A stretch of 17,465 nucleotides of DNA, taken from assembly GCA_044433365.1 (NCBI GenBank), contig JAWXTR010000067.1:1-17465 (forward strand), written 5' to 3'. Source of the stretch: CAMQVM01 sp044433365 (GTDB lineage: Bacteria > Bacteroidota > Bacteroidia > Bacteroidales > Rikenellaceae). This document shows positions 1 through 7,982 of the stretch, one piece after another. The notes beneath the pieces were generated by a model. The model did not search any database. It worked only from the letters and a program-made list of their open reading frames with translations, and had not been told where the DNA came from. Position numbers and translations under genes: made by a program. Positions within the stretch are counted from its first letter, which is position 1. Each line of letters opens with the position of its first letter.

Positions 1-121
1 GGCTTCATCTTTGAATTTTACAAAATGCACCGTAGGCACCGCTACGCTCACATTTTGCAAAATCCAAATCTAAAACCTCAAAATAAAAAATCGAATAAAA
101 CCAATTATTAGAACTCCCCTT
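1..121 (-). repeat. Family-1 palindromic repeat, copy A (cut by window start)
   Basis: This is the reverse complement of the elements at 7791-7955 and 8075-8237. Read on the minus strand it begins at 121 with AAGGGGAGTTCTAATAATTG and runs through the central hairpin CGTAG-CGGTGC-CTACG. It leaves the window after GATGAAGCC, so about 40 bases of the far arm are missing. It ends 7 bases beyond the murI stop codon. It matches copy B except that it has G where copy B has A just after the central hairpin, as copy C also does. The element probably folds in the murI mRNA tail; whether it terminates transcription is not known. Confidence 0.9.
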
Positions 122-128
122 AAAAATT

Positions 129-914
129 TCAAACTTTATTGGCATGAAGATACTTTGTTTTTATAAATTGAGTATATTCCTCCCCTTTAGAGGAGACAAA
201 TTCGACAGTTCCTACCTCTTTATTACTGCTAAGAGCACTACTGAGAACAAGCAGTTTTTCGACTCTTTTTGCCACAAAAGGGGCTGAATCGACAATATCT
301 ACCTTTCTATTGCCAATAATTTCAGCTATTTCATCTTTTAAAAAGGGGTAGTGGGTACATCCAAGCACTATTTTGTCGACTCCTTCAGATATTAGCGACT
401 CAATATGCGATTTGAGTAGTTCATAGTTTTCAGCAGTGAGTTTGCCTGAGCTATTTTCGACCATCTCAACCATGCCAATGCCGCTTTTTAGCACAATTTT
501 CGAACCTTCACCATAAAGTTCACACAGTTTTCTTAAAGGTTCACCCTCAATTGTGCATTTTGTGGCTAAAACTCCAATAATCCCCTTTTTTGAGGCTAAA
601 ATCGCTGGTTTTACTGCTGGTTCCATCGCTACAATATCAATATTGTATTTTGCTCTGATATACTCTTTGGCTACAGAAGTGGCTGTATTACACGCTATAA
701 CCACAATTTTAGCCCCTTTTTCTACTAAATAGCCTACTGCTTTGTCGGTAACAGCCAAAATCTCCTCTCGACTTTTTTCGCCAAGAGGAAGCGATGCTCC
801 ATCGCCATAATATATATAATTTTCGTTAGGAAGTAGCTTTTGAATCTGCGCTAGAACCGAGAGTCCGCCTATTCCAGAGTCAAAAACACCTATCGCTCCG
901 CTATTTTTATCCAT
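129..914 (-). CDS. murI: Glutamate racemase, divergent form
   Basis: This cytoplasmic enzyme should interconvert L- and D-glutamate and so supply D-Glu to peptidoglycan. The 261 residues cover the normal family length. Visible motifs are the N-terminal FDSGIGG loop (D12, S13), the first catalytic cysteine in ACNTA (C75) and the second in LGCTHYPF (C186, with T187 and H188). The substrate-pocket loop is unusual: GDGASLPLGEKS (37-48) stands where most racemases have a P-Y-G triplet, so the tyrosine is a leucine (L44). The region around 117-127 (ATKCTIEGEPL) is also unlike the usual form. The ATG at 914 is the only start that keeps the first motif at its normal distance from the N-terminus. The gene stands alone and is bracketed by repeat copies at 1-121 and 952-996. 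Aspartate/glutamate racemase family is certain; glutamate as substrate is very likely. Confidence 0.92.
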   Translation of the reverse strand: MDKNSGAIGVFDSGIGGLSVLAQIQKLLPNENYIYYGDGASLPLGEKSREEILAVTDKAVGYLVEKGAKIVVIACNTATSVAKEYIRAKYNIDIVAMEPAVKPAILASKKGIIGVLATKCTIEGEPLRKLCELYGEGSKIVLKSGIGMVEMVENSSGKLTAENYELLKSHIESLISEGVDKIVLGCTHYPFLKDEIAEIIGNRKVDIVDSAPFVAKRVEKLLVLSSALSSNKEVGTVEFVSSKGEEYTQFIKTKYLHANKV

Positions 915-951
915 ATTTATTTGAATTTTAGATGTTACCTAAACTTTGCAT

Positions 952-996
952 AAGGGGAGTTCTAAATTCTGGATTTTGAGAGATTTTAGAATTCCC
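952..996. repeat. Miniature family-1 repeat upstream of murI
   Basis: This 45-base sequence begins with the family-1 terminus AAGGGGAGTTCTAA and ends with TTTTAGAATTCCC, an imperfect inverted copy of that terminus. The interior is only about 18 bases, against about 130 in the full elements, so it looks like an internally deleted copy or a solo pair of ends. It would lie in the murI 5' leader if the proposed promoter at 1014-1021 is used. Confidence 0.6.
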
Positions 997-1013
997 ATAA
1001 TAAAAAAACACTA

Positions 1014-1021
1014 CAAAAATA
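1014..1021 (-). promoter_or_regulatory. Candidate -7 box for murI
   Basis: Minus-strand TATTTTTG followed by TA matches the Bacteroidetes -7 consensus TAnnTTTG. It lies about 100 bases upstream of the murI start. The surrounding 19 bases (1012-1030) recur exactly at 12083-12101, upstream of the permease gene and in the same orientation relative to it. No clear -33 TTTG is present at the usual spacing. Confidence 0.4.
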
Positions 1022-1042
1022 GGTTAAAAAAAGGAAAATAAC

Positions 1043-1050
1043 TATCTTTG
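1043..1050 (+). promoter_or_regulatory. Candidate -7 box for purL
   Basis: TATCTTTG followed by TA fits the Bacteroidetes -7 consensus TAnnTTTG. A start site near 1057 would leave a leader of about 24 bases before the purL ATG. No good -33 TTTG is seen 19-21 bases upstream. Confidence 0.5.
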
Positions 1051-1064
1051 TAAATTATTTAAGC

Positions 1065-1078
1065 ATTAAACGTTTAAT
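1065..1078. promoter_or_regulatory. Perfect 14-bp palindrome before purL, possible operator
   Basis: ATTAAACGTTTAAT is a perfect palindrome centred on CG. It lies between the candidate -7 box and the purL ATG, where a bound repressor would block transcription and an RNA hairpin would affect initiation. The AAACGTTT core is shared with LacI-family operators, including the enterobacterial PurR box. LacI-type PurR control is not established in Bacteroidetes, so the resemblance is only suggestive. Confidence 0.4.
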
Positions 1079-1080
1079 AT

Positions 1081-4000
1081 ATGATACTCTTTTTTTCGAA
1101 CTCACAAGTTATGTATGGTGTTGAGTGTAACACCGGCTTTGATTCTCAGACAGTTAGCAAGCTAGAATGGCTTTTTGGCGGAGCAAAGCAAATTGAATCG
1201 GCTCAGGTAGATGGTCTTTTTGTAGGTCCACGTCGTGAGATGATTACTCCATGGAGTACCAATGCAGTAGAGATTACCCAAAATATGGGCATTGAAGGAA
1301 TCTCTCGTATCGAGGAGTTTATTCCAGTAAGTAGCGAAGATGCTACCTACGACAAGATGCTTTTCCGCCTTTACAAAGGGGTAAATCAGGAGGTTTACAA
1401 AATTGATATTGCTCCAGAAGCGGTATTGTATATTGATGATATTGAGACATACAATGCAGAGCATGGTTTGGCTCTTAATGAAGAGGAAATTGGCTACCTT
1501 AAATCGCTTAGCGAAAAAATCGGTCGTAAGCTTACCGATTCAGAGGTGTTTGGTTTCTCTCAAGTAAACTCTGAACACTGTCGTCACAAAATCTTTAACG
1601 GCAAATTCGTTATCGATGGTGTAGAAAAAGAGTCTACTCTTTTCCAGTTAATCAAAAAGACAACAAATACACACCCTGGTACTGTTGTCTCTGCATATAA
1701 AGATAATTGCGCATTTTTAGAGGGTGGTATGGCTGAGCAATTTGCCCCTGTTACTCACTCTACATCCGACTACTTCGAAACAAAAGAGTTTGAATCGGTA
1801 ATTTCGATTAAGGCCGAGACTCACAACTTCCCTACAACAGTAGAGCCATTTAATGGTGCTGCAACAGGTACAGGTGGTGAGATTCGTGACCGTATTGCTG
1901 GGGGTAAAGGTGCTTTCCCTATTGCAGGTACTGCAATATATATGACAGCCTACCCTCGTATGGAGAGCGATAAAGCGTGGGAAGAGTCGATTGCACCTCG
2001 TAAATGGTTATACCAAACTCCTAAGGATATTCTTATTAAAGCCTCAAACGGTGCTTCTGATTTTGGTAATAAATTTGGCCAGCCACTTATCTGTGGTAGT
2101 CTTCTAACTTTCGAACATCAAGAAAATAACAAAAAATTCGGTTTTGATAAGGTTATTATGCTTGCTGGTGGTATCGGTTATGGTAAGAAAATCGATTCTT
2201 TGAAAGACGAACCTGTTCCAGGCGAGAAAGTTGTACTACTTGGTGGTGACAACTACCGTATCGGTATGGGTGGTGGAGCTGTTTCGTCGGTTGCTACTGG
2301 TGAATATGCTGGTAGTATCGAGCTTAACGCTATCCAACGTTCAAACCCTGAGATGCAAAAACGTGCTTATAACGCTATTCGTGCAATCTCTGAAGAGGAT
2401 AACAACCCAATCGTTTCTATCCACGACCATGGTGCTGGTGGTCATCTCAATTGCCTTTCTGAGCTAGTTGAGGCTACTGGTGGTGTAATCAATATCGACA
2501 AACTTCCAATTGGCGACCCAACTCTATCGGGTAAAGAGATTGTGGGTAATGAGTCGCAAGAGCGTATGGGCTTGGTGATGAAAGAGAGTGATATCTCTCG
2601 ACTTCAAGCTATTGCAGATCGTGAGCGTTCGCCTATGTATGTTGTGGGTGAAACTACAAACGATATGCAGTTTACTTTCGTAAACAACAATAATGGTGAG
2701 CGTCCAATCGATCTAAAATTAGAGGATATGTTTGGTAACTCTCCTCGTACTGTTCTTACAGACACTACAGTAAAAGAGAGCTACGCTGCTGCCGAATACA
2801 ATAAAGAGAGTGTTGCAAGTTATATCTCAAACGTATTATCGCTAGAGTCGGTAGCTTGTAAAGATTGGTTAACAAACAAAGTTGACCGCTCGGTAACTGG
2901 TCGTATCGCTATGCAGCAATGTGTAGGTGAGGTTCAAGTTCCTCTAAACGACTACGGTGCAATTGCTCTCGACTATTTAGGCAATAATGGTGTTGCTACA
3001 GCCTTAGGTCATGCGCCTGCTGCTGCTTTAGCCTCTGCTCCTAAAGGTTCGGTACTTGCTATTGCTGAGTCGCTTACAAATATTGTGTTTGCGCCTTTGA
3101 CTGGTGGTCTTTCAAATGTTTCACTTAGTGCAAACTGGATGTGGCCATGTAAAAATAGCGGTGAAGATGCTCGTCTTTACGCTGCTGTTGAGGCTGCAAG
3201 TGAGTTTGCTATCGGACTTGGACTAAATATCCCTACAGGTAAAGATTCGCTTTCGATGACTCAAAAATATGGTGCTGATGAGCTAGTTTACGCTCCGGGT
3301 ACCGTTATTATCACTTCGGTAGGTGCTGTTAGCGATGTTAAGAAGTGTGTAAAGGCTGCTTTAGCTCCTGTTGAGAGTCAAATTGTATATATCGACTTCT
3401 CTAGCGATAAATTCCGTTTAGGTGGTAGTTCATTATTCCAAACCCTTTCTAAAGTTGGTGATGATGTACCTACTGTTACCGATGCTAAATATTTTGCTAA
3501 GGCGTTTGCTGCTGTTCAATCGTTAATTGAAAACGAAAAAGTGGTTGCAGGTCACGATATCTCTGAGGGTGGTTTGATTACTGCGCTTCTTGAGATGACT
3601 TTTGCTGACAACAAATCGGGTATTTCTCTATCGCTTGATTCACTTGGTGAGTCTGACCTTGTTAAAATCCTATTTAGTGAGCGTCCAGCAGTAGTTCTTC
3701 AAGTTGAAGATGGTTCGGCTATCGTAAGTGGACTTGAAGCAATTGGGGTTAAAGCTAACCTTATCGGTGATGTTAACTTTAATAGAGAGTTTGTAATCAA
3801 TCATAAAGGCACTTCGATAAATCTTGATACAAACACTCTTCGTGATGTTTGGTATCGCCCATCATATCTTCTTGATGCTATGCAAAGCACTGAGAAATTG
3901 GCAGCTGACCGTTTTGCAAACTACGCAAAACAGGCTCTTAACTACAAATTCCCAGAGGGCTTCACTGGCAAACTAGCATCTTACGGCATTGATGGCTCTC

Positions 4001-4764
4001 GCAAAGAGCGCACAGGCGTAAAAGCTGCTATTATCCGTGAAAAAGGTTCGAATGGTGAGCGTGAAATGGCTTGGGCTATGCACCTTGCAGGTATGGATGT
4101 TAAAGATGTTCACATGACCGACCTTATCTCTGGTCGTGAAAATCTTAAGGAGGTAAACCTTATCGTATTTGTGGGTGGTTTCTCTAACTCCGATGTACTT
4201 AACTCTGCAAAAGGTTGGGCTGGAGCATTCCTATATAATGAAAAGGCAAAAGCTGCTCTCGACAACTTCTACGCTCGTCCCGACACTCTTTCACTAGGTA
4301 TCTGTAATGGTTGTCAGCTTATGGTTGAGCTTGGTCTTATCAACCCAACTCATGATGTTAAGCCTAAAATGCTTCACAACAACTCTCATAAATTTGAATC
4401 AAATTTTGTGGGTATTGCTATCAAAAACACACCATCTATCATGCTTAAATCGCTTGAAGGATGTGAGCTAGGTGTTTGGGTGGCACACGGTGAAGGTAAA
4501 TTCTCTCTACCTAAAGAGAAAGGTCAATATAACATCGCTGCAACTTACAGTTATGAGGCTTATCCAGCAAATCCAAATGGTAGTGACTACAACGCCGCAG
4601 GTATCACCTCAGACGATGGTCGTCACCTTGCAATGATGCCACACCCAGAGCGTTGTTTACGCACTTGGAACTGGGCGCACTATCCTCACGAACGCCGCTC
4701 AGACGAGGTTACTCCTTGGATTGAGATGTTTGTGAATGCAAAGAATTGGATTCAAAGCAGATAG
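1081..4764 (+). CDS. purL: Phosphoribosylformylglycinamidine synthase, single-chain
   Basis: This cytoplasmic enzyme catalyses the fourth step of de novo purine synthesis: FGAR + ATP + glutamine to FGAM. At 1227 residues it is the large one-chain form, joining the N-terminal PurS-like part, two AIR-synthase-like ATP-binding halves and a glutaminase domain. Landmarks are GPRREMITPWSTNA near 50, AETHNFPTTVEPFNGAATG from 245, HDHGAGGHLNC from 448, GHDISEGG from 824, and the class I glutamine amidotransferase domain from about 981. The amidotransferase triad is complete: C1075 in GICNGCQ, and H1188 and E1190 in PHPER. The ATG at 1081 gives the family's usual MILFF N-terminus. The gene is monocistronic as seen here, with its own promoter and a hairpin after the stop codon. 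No key residue appears to be missing. Confidence 0.98.
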   Translation: MILFFSNSQVMYGVECNTGFDSQTVSKLEWLFGGAKQIESAQVDGLFVGPRREMITPWSTNAVEITQNMGIEGISRIEEFIPVSSEDATYDKMLFRLYKGVNQEVYKIDIAPEAVLYIDDIETYNAEHGLALNEEEIGYLKSLSEKIGRKLTDSEVFGFSQVNSEHCRHKIFNGKFVIDGVEKESTLFQLIKKTTNTHPGTVVSAYKDNCAFLEGGMAEQFAPVTHSTSDYFETKEFESVISIKAETHNFPTTVEPFNGAATGTGGEIRDRIAGGKGAFPIAGTAIYMTAYPRMESDKAWEESIAPRKWLYQTPKDILIKASNGASDFGNKFGQPLICGSLLTFEHQENNKKFGFDKVIMLAGGIGYGKKIDSLKDEPVPGEKVVLLGGDNYRIGMGGGAVSSVATGEYAGSIELNAIQRSNPEMQKRAYNAIRAISEEDNNPIVSIHDHGAGGHLNCLSELVEATGGVINIDKLPIGDPTLSGKEIVGNESQERMGLVMKESDISRLQAIADRERSPMYVVGETTNDMQFTFVNNNNGERPIDLKLEDMFGNSPRTVLTDTTVKESYAAAEYNKESVASYISNVLSLESVACKDWLTNKVDRSVTGRIAMQQCVGEVQVPLNDYGAIALDYLGNNGVATALGHAPAAALASAPKGSVLAIAESLTNIVFAPLTGGLSNVSLSANWMWPCKNSGEDARLYAAVEAASEFAIGLGLNIPTGKDSLSMTQKYGADELVYAPGTVIITSVGAVSDVKKCVKAALAPVESQIVYIDFSSDKFRLGGSSLFQTLSKVGDDVPTVTDAKYFAKAFAAVQSLIENEKVVAGHDISEGGLITALLEMTFADNKSGISLSLDSLGESDLVKILFSERPAVVLQVEDGSAIVSGLEAIGVKANLIGDVNFNREFVINHKGTSINLDTNTLRDVWYRPSYLLDAMQSTEKLAADRFANYAKQALNYKFPEGFTGKLASYGIDGSRKERTGVKAAIIREKGSNGEREMAWAMHLAGMDVKDVHMTDLISGRENLKEVNLIVFVGGFSNSDVLNSAKGWAGAFLYNEKAKAALDNFYARPDTLSLGICNGCQLMVELGLINPTHDVKPKMLHNNSHKFESNFVGIAIKNTPSIMLKSLEGCELGVWVAHGEGKFSLPKEKGQYNIAATYSYEAYPANPNGSDYNAAGITSDDGRHLAMMPHPERCLRTWNWAHYPHERRSDEVTPWIEMFVNAKNWIQSR

Positions 4765-4784
4765 ACAATTTAATTATAAATTAT

Positions 4785-4820
4785 AAATGGTTAATGATAA
4801 ATTATTGTCATTAACCATTT
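4785..4820. terminator. 13-bp stem hairpin after purL
   Basis: Perfect inverted arms AAATGGTTAATGA (4785-4797) and TCATTAACCATTT (4808-4820) enclose a 10-base loop, starting 20 bases past the purL stop codon. There is no strong T-run directly after the right arm, so termination is a guess; the structure could equally protect the mRNA end. Confidence 0.5.
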
Positions 4821-4822
4821 CC

Positions 4823-5012
4823 GTTAATAATTCATAATTCATAATTTATAATTTTAATAGTTCGGTAATTTTTTTAATATAATTATAACTAATTAAAAAT
4901 CAATGAATTAATATTTGCAAATCTAAATTCAGAACATATTGAAATTCAATCATTTACAAAAGTTTACCGGAGTATTGTAATTTATAATTTATAATTCATA
5001 ATTCACAATTAT
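4823..5012. repeat. AT-rich AATTATGAATT-type repeats upstream of the sulfatase gene
   Basis: Clusters at 4827-4853 and 4979-5012 are built from near-repeats of TAATTCATAATTTATAATT. Related runs occur at 4766-4784, 8039-8066, 9353-9368 and 14231-14252, always between genes. Such degenerate runs are common in Bacteroidales intergenic DNA. The stretch 4854-4978 between the two clusters shows nothing but AT-rich sequence with a weak -7-like AATATTTG at 4910-4917. Confidence 0.5.
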
Positions 5013-5038
5013 TAACCCCCTCTTTCACCGTTTTTAGT

Positions 5039-6499
5039 ATGAAAAAAGAAATCTTAGCAGGCACTATCGCCCTAACCCTTATCCCGACTTTATCTATTGG
5101 TGCTCAAAAAAACGAAAAACCAAACATTGTTTTTATTTTTGCTGACGACCACTCTTATGAGTGTGTTGGCGATATAGGACGTGATAAAGTCATCACCCCA
5201 AATCTTGATAGACTCCTAAAAAATGGTACTCACTTTACCCACGCCTTTAACCAAGGTGCGTGGCATGGTGCTGTTTCGGTTGCAAGTCGCTCGATGCTTG
5301 CCACTGGTGCAAATCTTTGGAAAGTCAATGACGTTATTAAAACCAATAATGCTAATCAAAATGATGCCTCTTATGTGCACCGCCCTTATTGGACGGAAAT
5401 GATTAAAAAAGAGGGTTACGACACCTATTTCACAGGTAAATGGCATGTAAATGGGGTTAAGGTAGATGAAGTTTTTGATACTGCTAAAAATGTGCGTGGC
5501 GGTATGGCCGACCAACACGATGATTGTTACAACCGTGAATTTATTGAGGGAACACCCGATAAATGGACCTCTTATGATGAGTCGTATGGCGGTCAATGGC
5601 AAGGAGGCAAACATTGGGCTGAGGTTGTAAAAGATGATGCTGTAGAGTATATGGATATGGTCAAAGATAGTGATAATCCGTTCTTTATGTATCTTGCTTT
5701 TAACTCTCCTCACGATCCTCGTCAAGCTCCTAAAGAGTTTTTCGATAAATATTCTTTAGATGATATTACAGTTTCCGAAAATTTTGTTGGCAAATATGAG
5801 TTTGCCGATGATATTGGATGTTCGGTTAAGCTTCGTGACGAACGACTTGCGCCATTTCCTCGCACCGAATACTCTGTAAAGCTAAACCGCAAAGAGTATT
5901 ATGCTATGATTACCCACATGGATCACCAAATTGGCGAAATTCTCGATGCTCTTGAAAAAAGCGGAAAAATGGATAATACCTATATTATCTATACCGCCGA
6001 CCATGGTATCTCTATTGGTGACCATGGATTTTTAGGAAAGCAGAATCAGTATGATGCTAGCGTAAGGGTTCCGTTTATTGTTGTGGGTCCAGACGTTCCT
6101 AAAAATAAACAGATTGACGATTTAATTTATGTTCAAGATGCAATGGCTACGACGCTCGATATAGCTGGAAGCGATGGTACCGAAATTGTCGATTTTAAAT
6201 CGGTTTTACCACTAATAAACGATAAAAAAGCTGAGAAAAGAGATGCCGTTTATGGTGCTTACATGACTCTTCAACGCATGATTAGAACCGAAGAGTATAA
6301 GATGATAATCTATCCAGATATTAATGTTGTACGCCTTTATAATATCAAAAAAGATCCATTAGAGATGGTAGATTTAGCAAAAAACAGCAAATATCGCAAA
6401 ACTTTAGAACAACTTTTCAAACAATTCAAAGAGTTGCAGGTTGAAGTAGAGGATAAATTGGATGTAACTGCTGCATTTAATGCTTTTATGGCTAAATAG
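5039..6499 (+). CDS. Secreted serine-type sulfatase
   Basis: A sulfatase (alkaline-phosphatase fold) expected to hydrolyse a sulfate ester, probably on a glycan, in the periplasm. A type I signal peptide is clear: MKKE, a hydrophobic core and a likely cut after A22 (SIGA-Q). The active-site motif is S80-V-A-S-R84, the serine variant with alanine in place of the usual proline. Other sulfatase residues are the metal ligands D36/D37 (ADDHS), K134 and H136 (GKWH), H225 (SPHDPR), D321/H322 (TADHG) and K334 (GKQ). The 486 residues are a normal length. A serine motif needs an anaerobic radical-SAM maturase to form formylglycine; none is in the window. The substrate is not readable from the sequence. 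The nearby fucose-type permease hints at sulfated deoxyhexose, but the gene is on the opposite strand and not in that operon. Confidence 0.9.
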   Translation: MKKEILAGTIALTLIPTLSIGAQKNEKPNIVFIFADDHSYECVGDIGRDKVITPNLDRLLKNGTHFTHAFNQGAWHGAVSVASRSMLATGANLWKVNDVIKTNNANQNDASYVHRPYWTEMIKKEGYDTYFTGKWHVNGVKVDEVFDTAKNVRGGMADQHDDCYNREFIEGTPDKWTSYDESYGGQWQGGKHWAEVVKDDAVEYMDMVKDSDNPFFMYLAFNSPHDPRQAPKEFFDKYSLDDITVSENFVGKYEFADDIGCSVKLRDERLAPFPRTEYSVKLNRKEYYAMITHMDHQIGEILDALEKSGKMDNTYIIYTADHGISIGDHGFLGKQNQYDASVRVPFIVVGPDVPKNKQIDDLIYVQDAMATTLDIAGSDGTEIVDFKSVLPLINDKKAEKRDAVYGAYMTLQRMIRTEEYKMIIYPDINVVRLYNIKKDPLEMVDLAKNSKYRKTLEQLFKQFKELQVEVEDKLDVTAAFNAFMAK

Positions 6500-6510
6500 C
6501 TAATAAAAAG

Positions 6511-6579
6511 GGTCATTTGCAAGACTTTTAAGAATATGGCAATAATTGTTTTACACTACTTATGTTATTGCAAATGACC
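6511..6579. repeat. Hairpin enclosing a 34-bp family-2 end fragment
   Basis: Perfect arms GGTCATTTGCAA (6511-6522) and TTGCAAATGACC (6568-6579) sit 11 bases after the sulfatase stop codon and are followed by ATTTTATTTAATTT, so this may terminate sulfatase transcription. The 45-base loop holds 6529-6562, which is the exact reverse complement of 10407-10440, the left end of the palindromic element between the permease and reductase genes. Either an element end inserted in a hairpin, or this is its own small repeat type. Confidence 0.75.
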
Positions 6580-6610
6580 ATTTTATTTAATTTACGGAGA
6601 GTTTTAAAGG

Positions 6611-6654
6611 CATATCCGCAGGCGTATCCACAAAACCCTTTTTTTACGGATATG
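6611..6654. terminator. Weak inverted repeat between convergent genes
   Basis: CATATCCG (6611-6618) and CGGATATG (6647-6654) form an 8-bp stem with a 28-base loop. The loop side ending CCCTTTTTTT reads as A-rich on the minus strand. It lies 26 bases past the stop codon of the minus-strand gene at 6681-7772 and could mark the end of that transcript. Evidence is weak. Confidence 0.3.
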
Positions 6655-6680
6655 TCTCACAATTTCTTTTGAAGATTTGC

Positions 6681-7772
6681 CTATTTAAATAAAGTCAACA
6701 TTGCCTCTAAAGCCTCAATTTCACCTTTAAAGTGGATTGTTACACTTGTATGAGAAAGGGTTTCTGTAGGTTTTAGATTTGCAGCTGGCGAAGAGGTCTC
6801 TAGCTCGTAGAAAGGACCCATTATGGTGCCATCTTCGAGTGGACCATCGTTGTAAGAGTTGATTACATCGCCCTTAAAAGGCTCATCTTGATGTTGCCAC
6901 ATAGAGTTTACATAACAGCTGTTATTTTCATCGAACGAAAATTTCACAACTGTTAAAGTGTCGTTTTCCCTATCAATTGCACCACAAACAGGGATGGTCA
7001 TTGATGGTGGAACACCGATTTTACCACGTTTTTTACCATCGCCCTTAAACTCCACTACTCCTTCTGAGATTGACAATCTATCATCATCAATTTTTCCAAA
7101 ATATGAGTCGTTTAGCTGCTCAGTTTCCGACTCTTTTGTAGGAATAATAATACTATTCTTGTCAGAAGATATAAATTGACCTAAAATCCAGATAGAGGGC
7201 ATACCACTCTCTTTATTCCACTCATTTTCACCGCAATTTGTGATGCTATTTTCAGATTTAAAGGCTACAAACTCAACGCTATCTTCTATTTTTCTGCCTA
7301 TTAGCTGCTCAACTTCCTCTTTTGTTACAAGCGATACTTTACGGTTTAATTCGACTGAAAGAGTGTTACCAGAGGTGTTTAGAAAATCGGTTTTTTTGAT
7401 AAAATTTGCCTCACTATCGCTATTAGAGACTAAATCCCACGCCTGAGTATCAATCGCAGCAGGAGTTTGCCAATCGTCGAAGCTGTAATCGGTTCCTTTA
7501 GGGAAAAATAGTGAAAATTGCCCCCCCTCTGGTCCTAACCAAAATCTATCTTCACCGCCAAAATTGTTGCAATGAGGCAGGAATTTGCCACTCTCGATTA
7601 GTTTGTAGTTAATCCAACCGAAACTATAACCACTATCGCCCGTTGCACTACTTGTCACAACTCTACCTTGAAGTGCAGGCGAAAGCAACACACGTTTATC
7701 TCCACTTTTTAGCTCTACTGCGTTTAAGTGTTTTTCAATAAAATTTTTGTCTAATAAATAATTTTTTTCCAT
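6681..7772 (-). CDS. DUF6786-like protein, mutarotase-type fold
   Basis: The 363-residue protein resembles the Bacteroidetes family I know as DUF6786, thought to share the galactose-mutarotase beta-sandwich; this assignment is from memory. Characteristic segments are GRVVTSS (36-42), SFGWIN (50-55) and HCNNFGGEDRFWLGPEGGQ (67-85), with many aromatic and acidic residues that could form a sugar pocket, and a C-terminal stretch ELETSSPAANLKPTETLSHT. There is no signal peptide, so it is probably cytoplasmic. No enzymatic activity is established as far as I know. It is transcribed in the same direction as the dehydrogenase, reductase and permease genes but is separated from them by two palindromic repeats (7791-8237). 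A role in handling or epimerising the same sugar is a guess. The ATG at 7772 is the natural start, 18 bases from repeat copy B. Confidence 0.7.
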   Translation of the reverse strand: MEKNYLLDKNFIEKHLNAVELKSGDKRVLLSPALQGRVVTSSATGDSGYSFGWINYKLIESGKFLPHCNNFGGEDRFWLGPEGGQFSLFFPKGTDYSFDDWQTPAAIDTQAWDLVSNSDSEANFIKKTDFLNTSGNTLSVELNRKVSLVTKEEVEQLIGRKIEDSVEFVAFKSENSITNCGENEWNKESGMPSIWILGQFISSDKNSIIIPTKESETEQLNDSYFGKIDDDRLSISEGVVEFKGDGKKRGKIGVPPSMTIPVCGAIDRENDTLTVVKFSFDENNSCYVNSMWQHQDEPFKGDVINSYNDGPLEDGTIMGPFYELETSSPAANLKPTETLSHTSVTIHFKGEIEALEAMLTLFK

Positions 7773-7790
7773 TTTAATTCTATTTGGGTT

Positions 7791-7955
7791 AAGGGGAGTT
7801 CTAATAATTGGTTTTATTCGATTTTTTATTTTGAGGTTTTAGATTTGGATTTTGCAAAATGTGAGCGTAGCGGTGCCTACGGTGCATTTTATAAAATTCA
7901 AAGATGAAGCCTCAAAATGAAAAAGCGTTAAAATCCAATTTTTAGAAGTTCCCTT
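7791..7955 (+). repeat. Family-1 palindromic repeat, copy B
   Basis: The element is an imperfect palindrome over its whole 165 bases. The left arm (GGGGAGTTCTAATAATTGG, then GATTTTTTATTTTGAGG) mirrors the right arm read backwards (GGGAACTTCTAAAAATTGG, then CTTTTTCATTTTGAGG). The exact centre (7873.5) is the loop of a perfect hairpin CGTAG-CGGTGC-CTACG at 7866-7881. It differs from copy C at only four of 162 core positions. It contains no ORF of note and sits directly upstream of the DUF6786-like gene. Confidence 0.95.
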
Positions 7956-7982
7956 AATTAAAAATTCTGAAAGTTCCCTAAA

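Noticed and set aside
5216..5725. Minus-strand 169-codon reading frame inside the sulfatase gene
   Set aside because: It lies wholly opposite a confident gene carrying all catalytic motifs; its sequence shows no family features and is a reverse-frame shadow.
6511..6579. Phage or integron attachment site
   Set aside because: There is no integrase or recombinase gene, and the 34-bp match corresponds to one end of the palindromic element rather than a core-site duplication.
7801..7852. Outward promoter inside family-1 repeats (TAGATTTG in the left arm)
   Set aside because: The box fits TAnnTTTG, but no -33 TTG lies at suitable spacing and it points away from the DUF6786-like gene in copy B and against the dehydrogenase gene in copy C.
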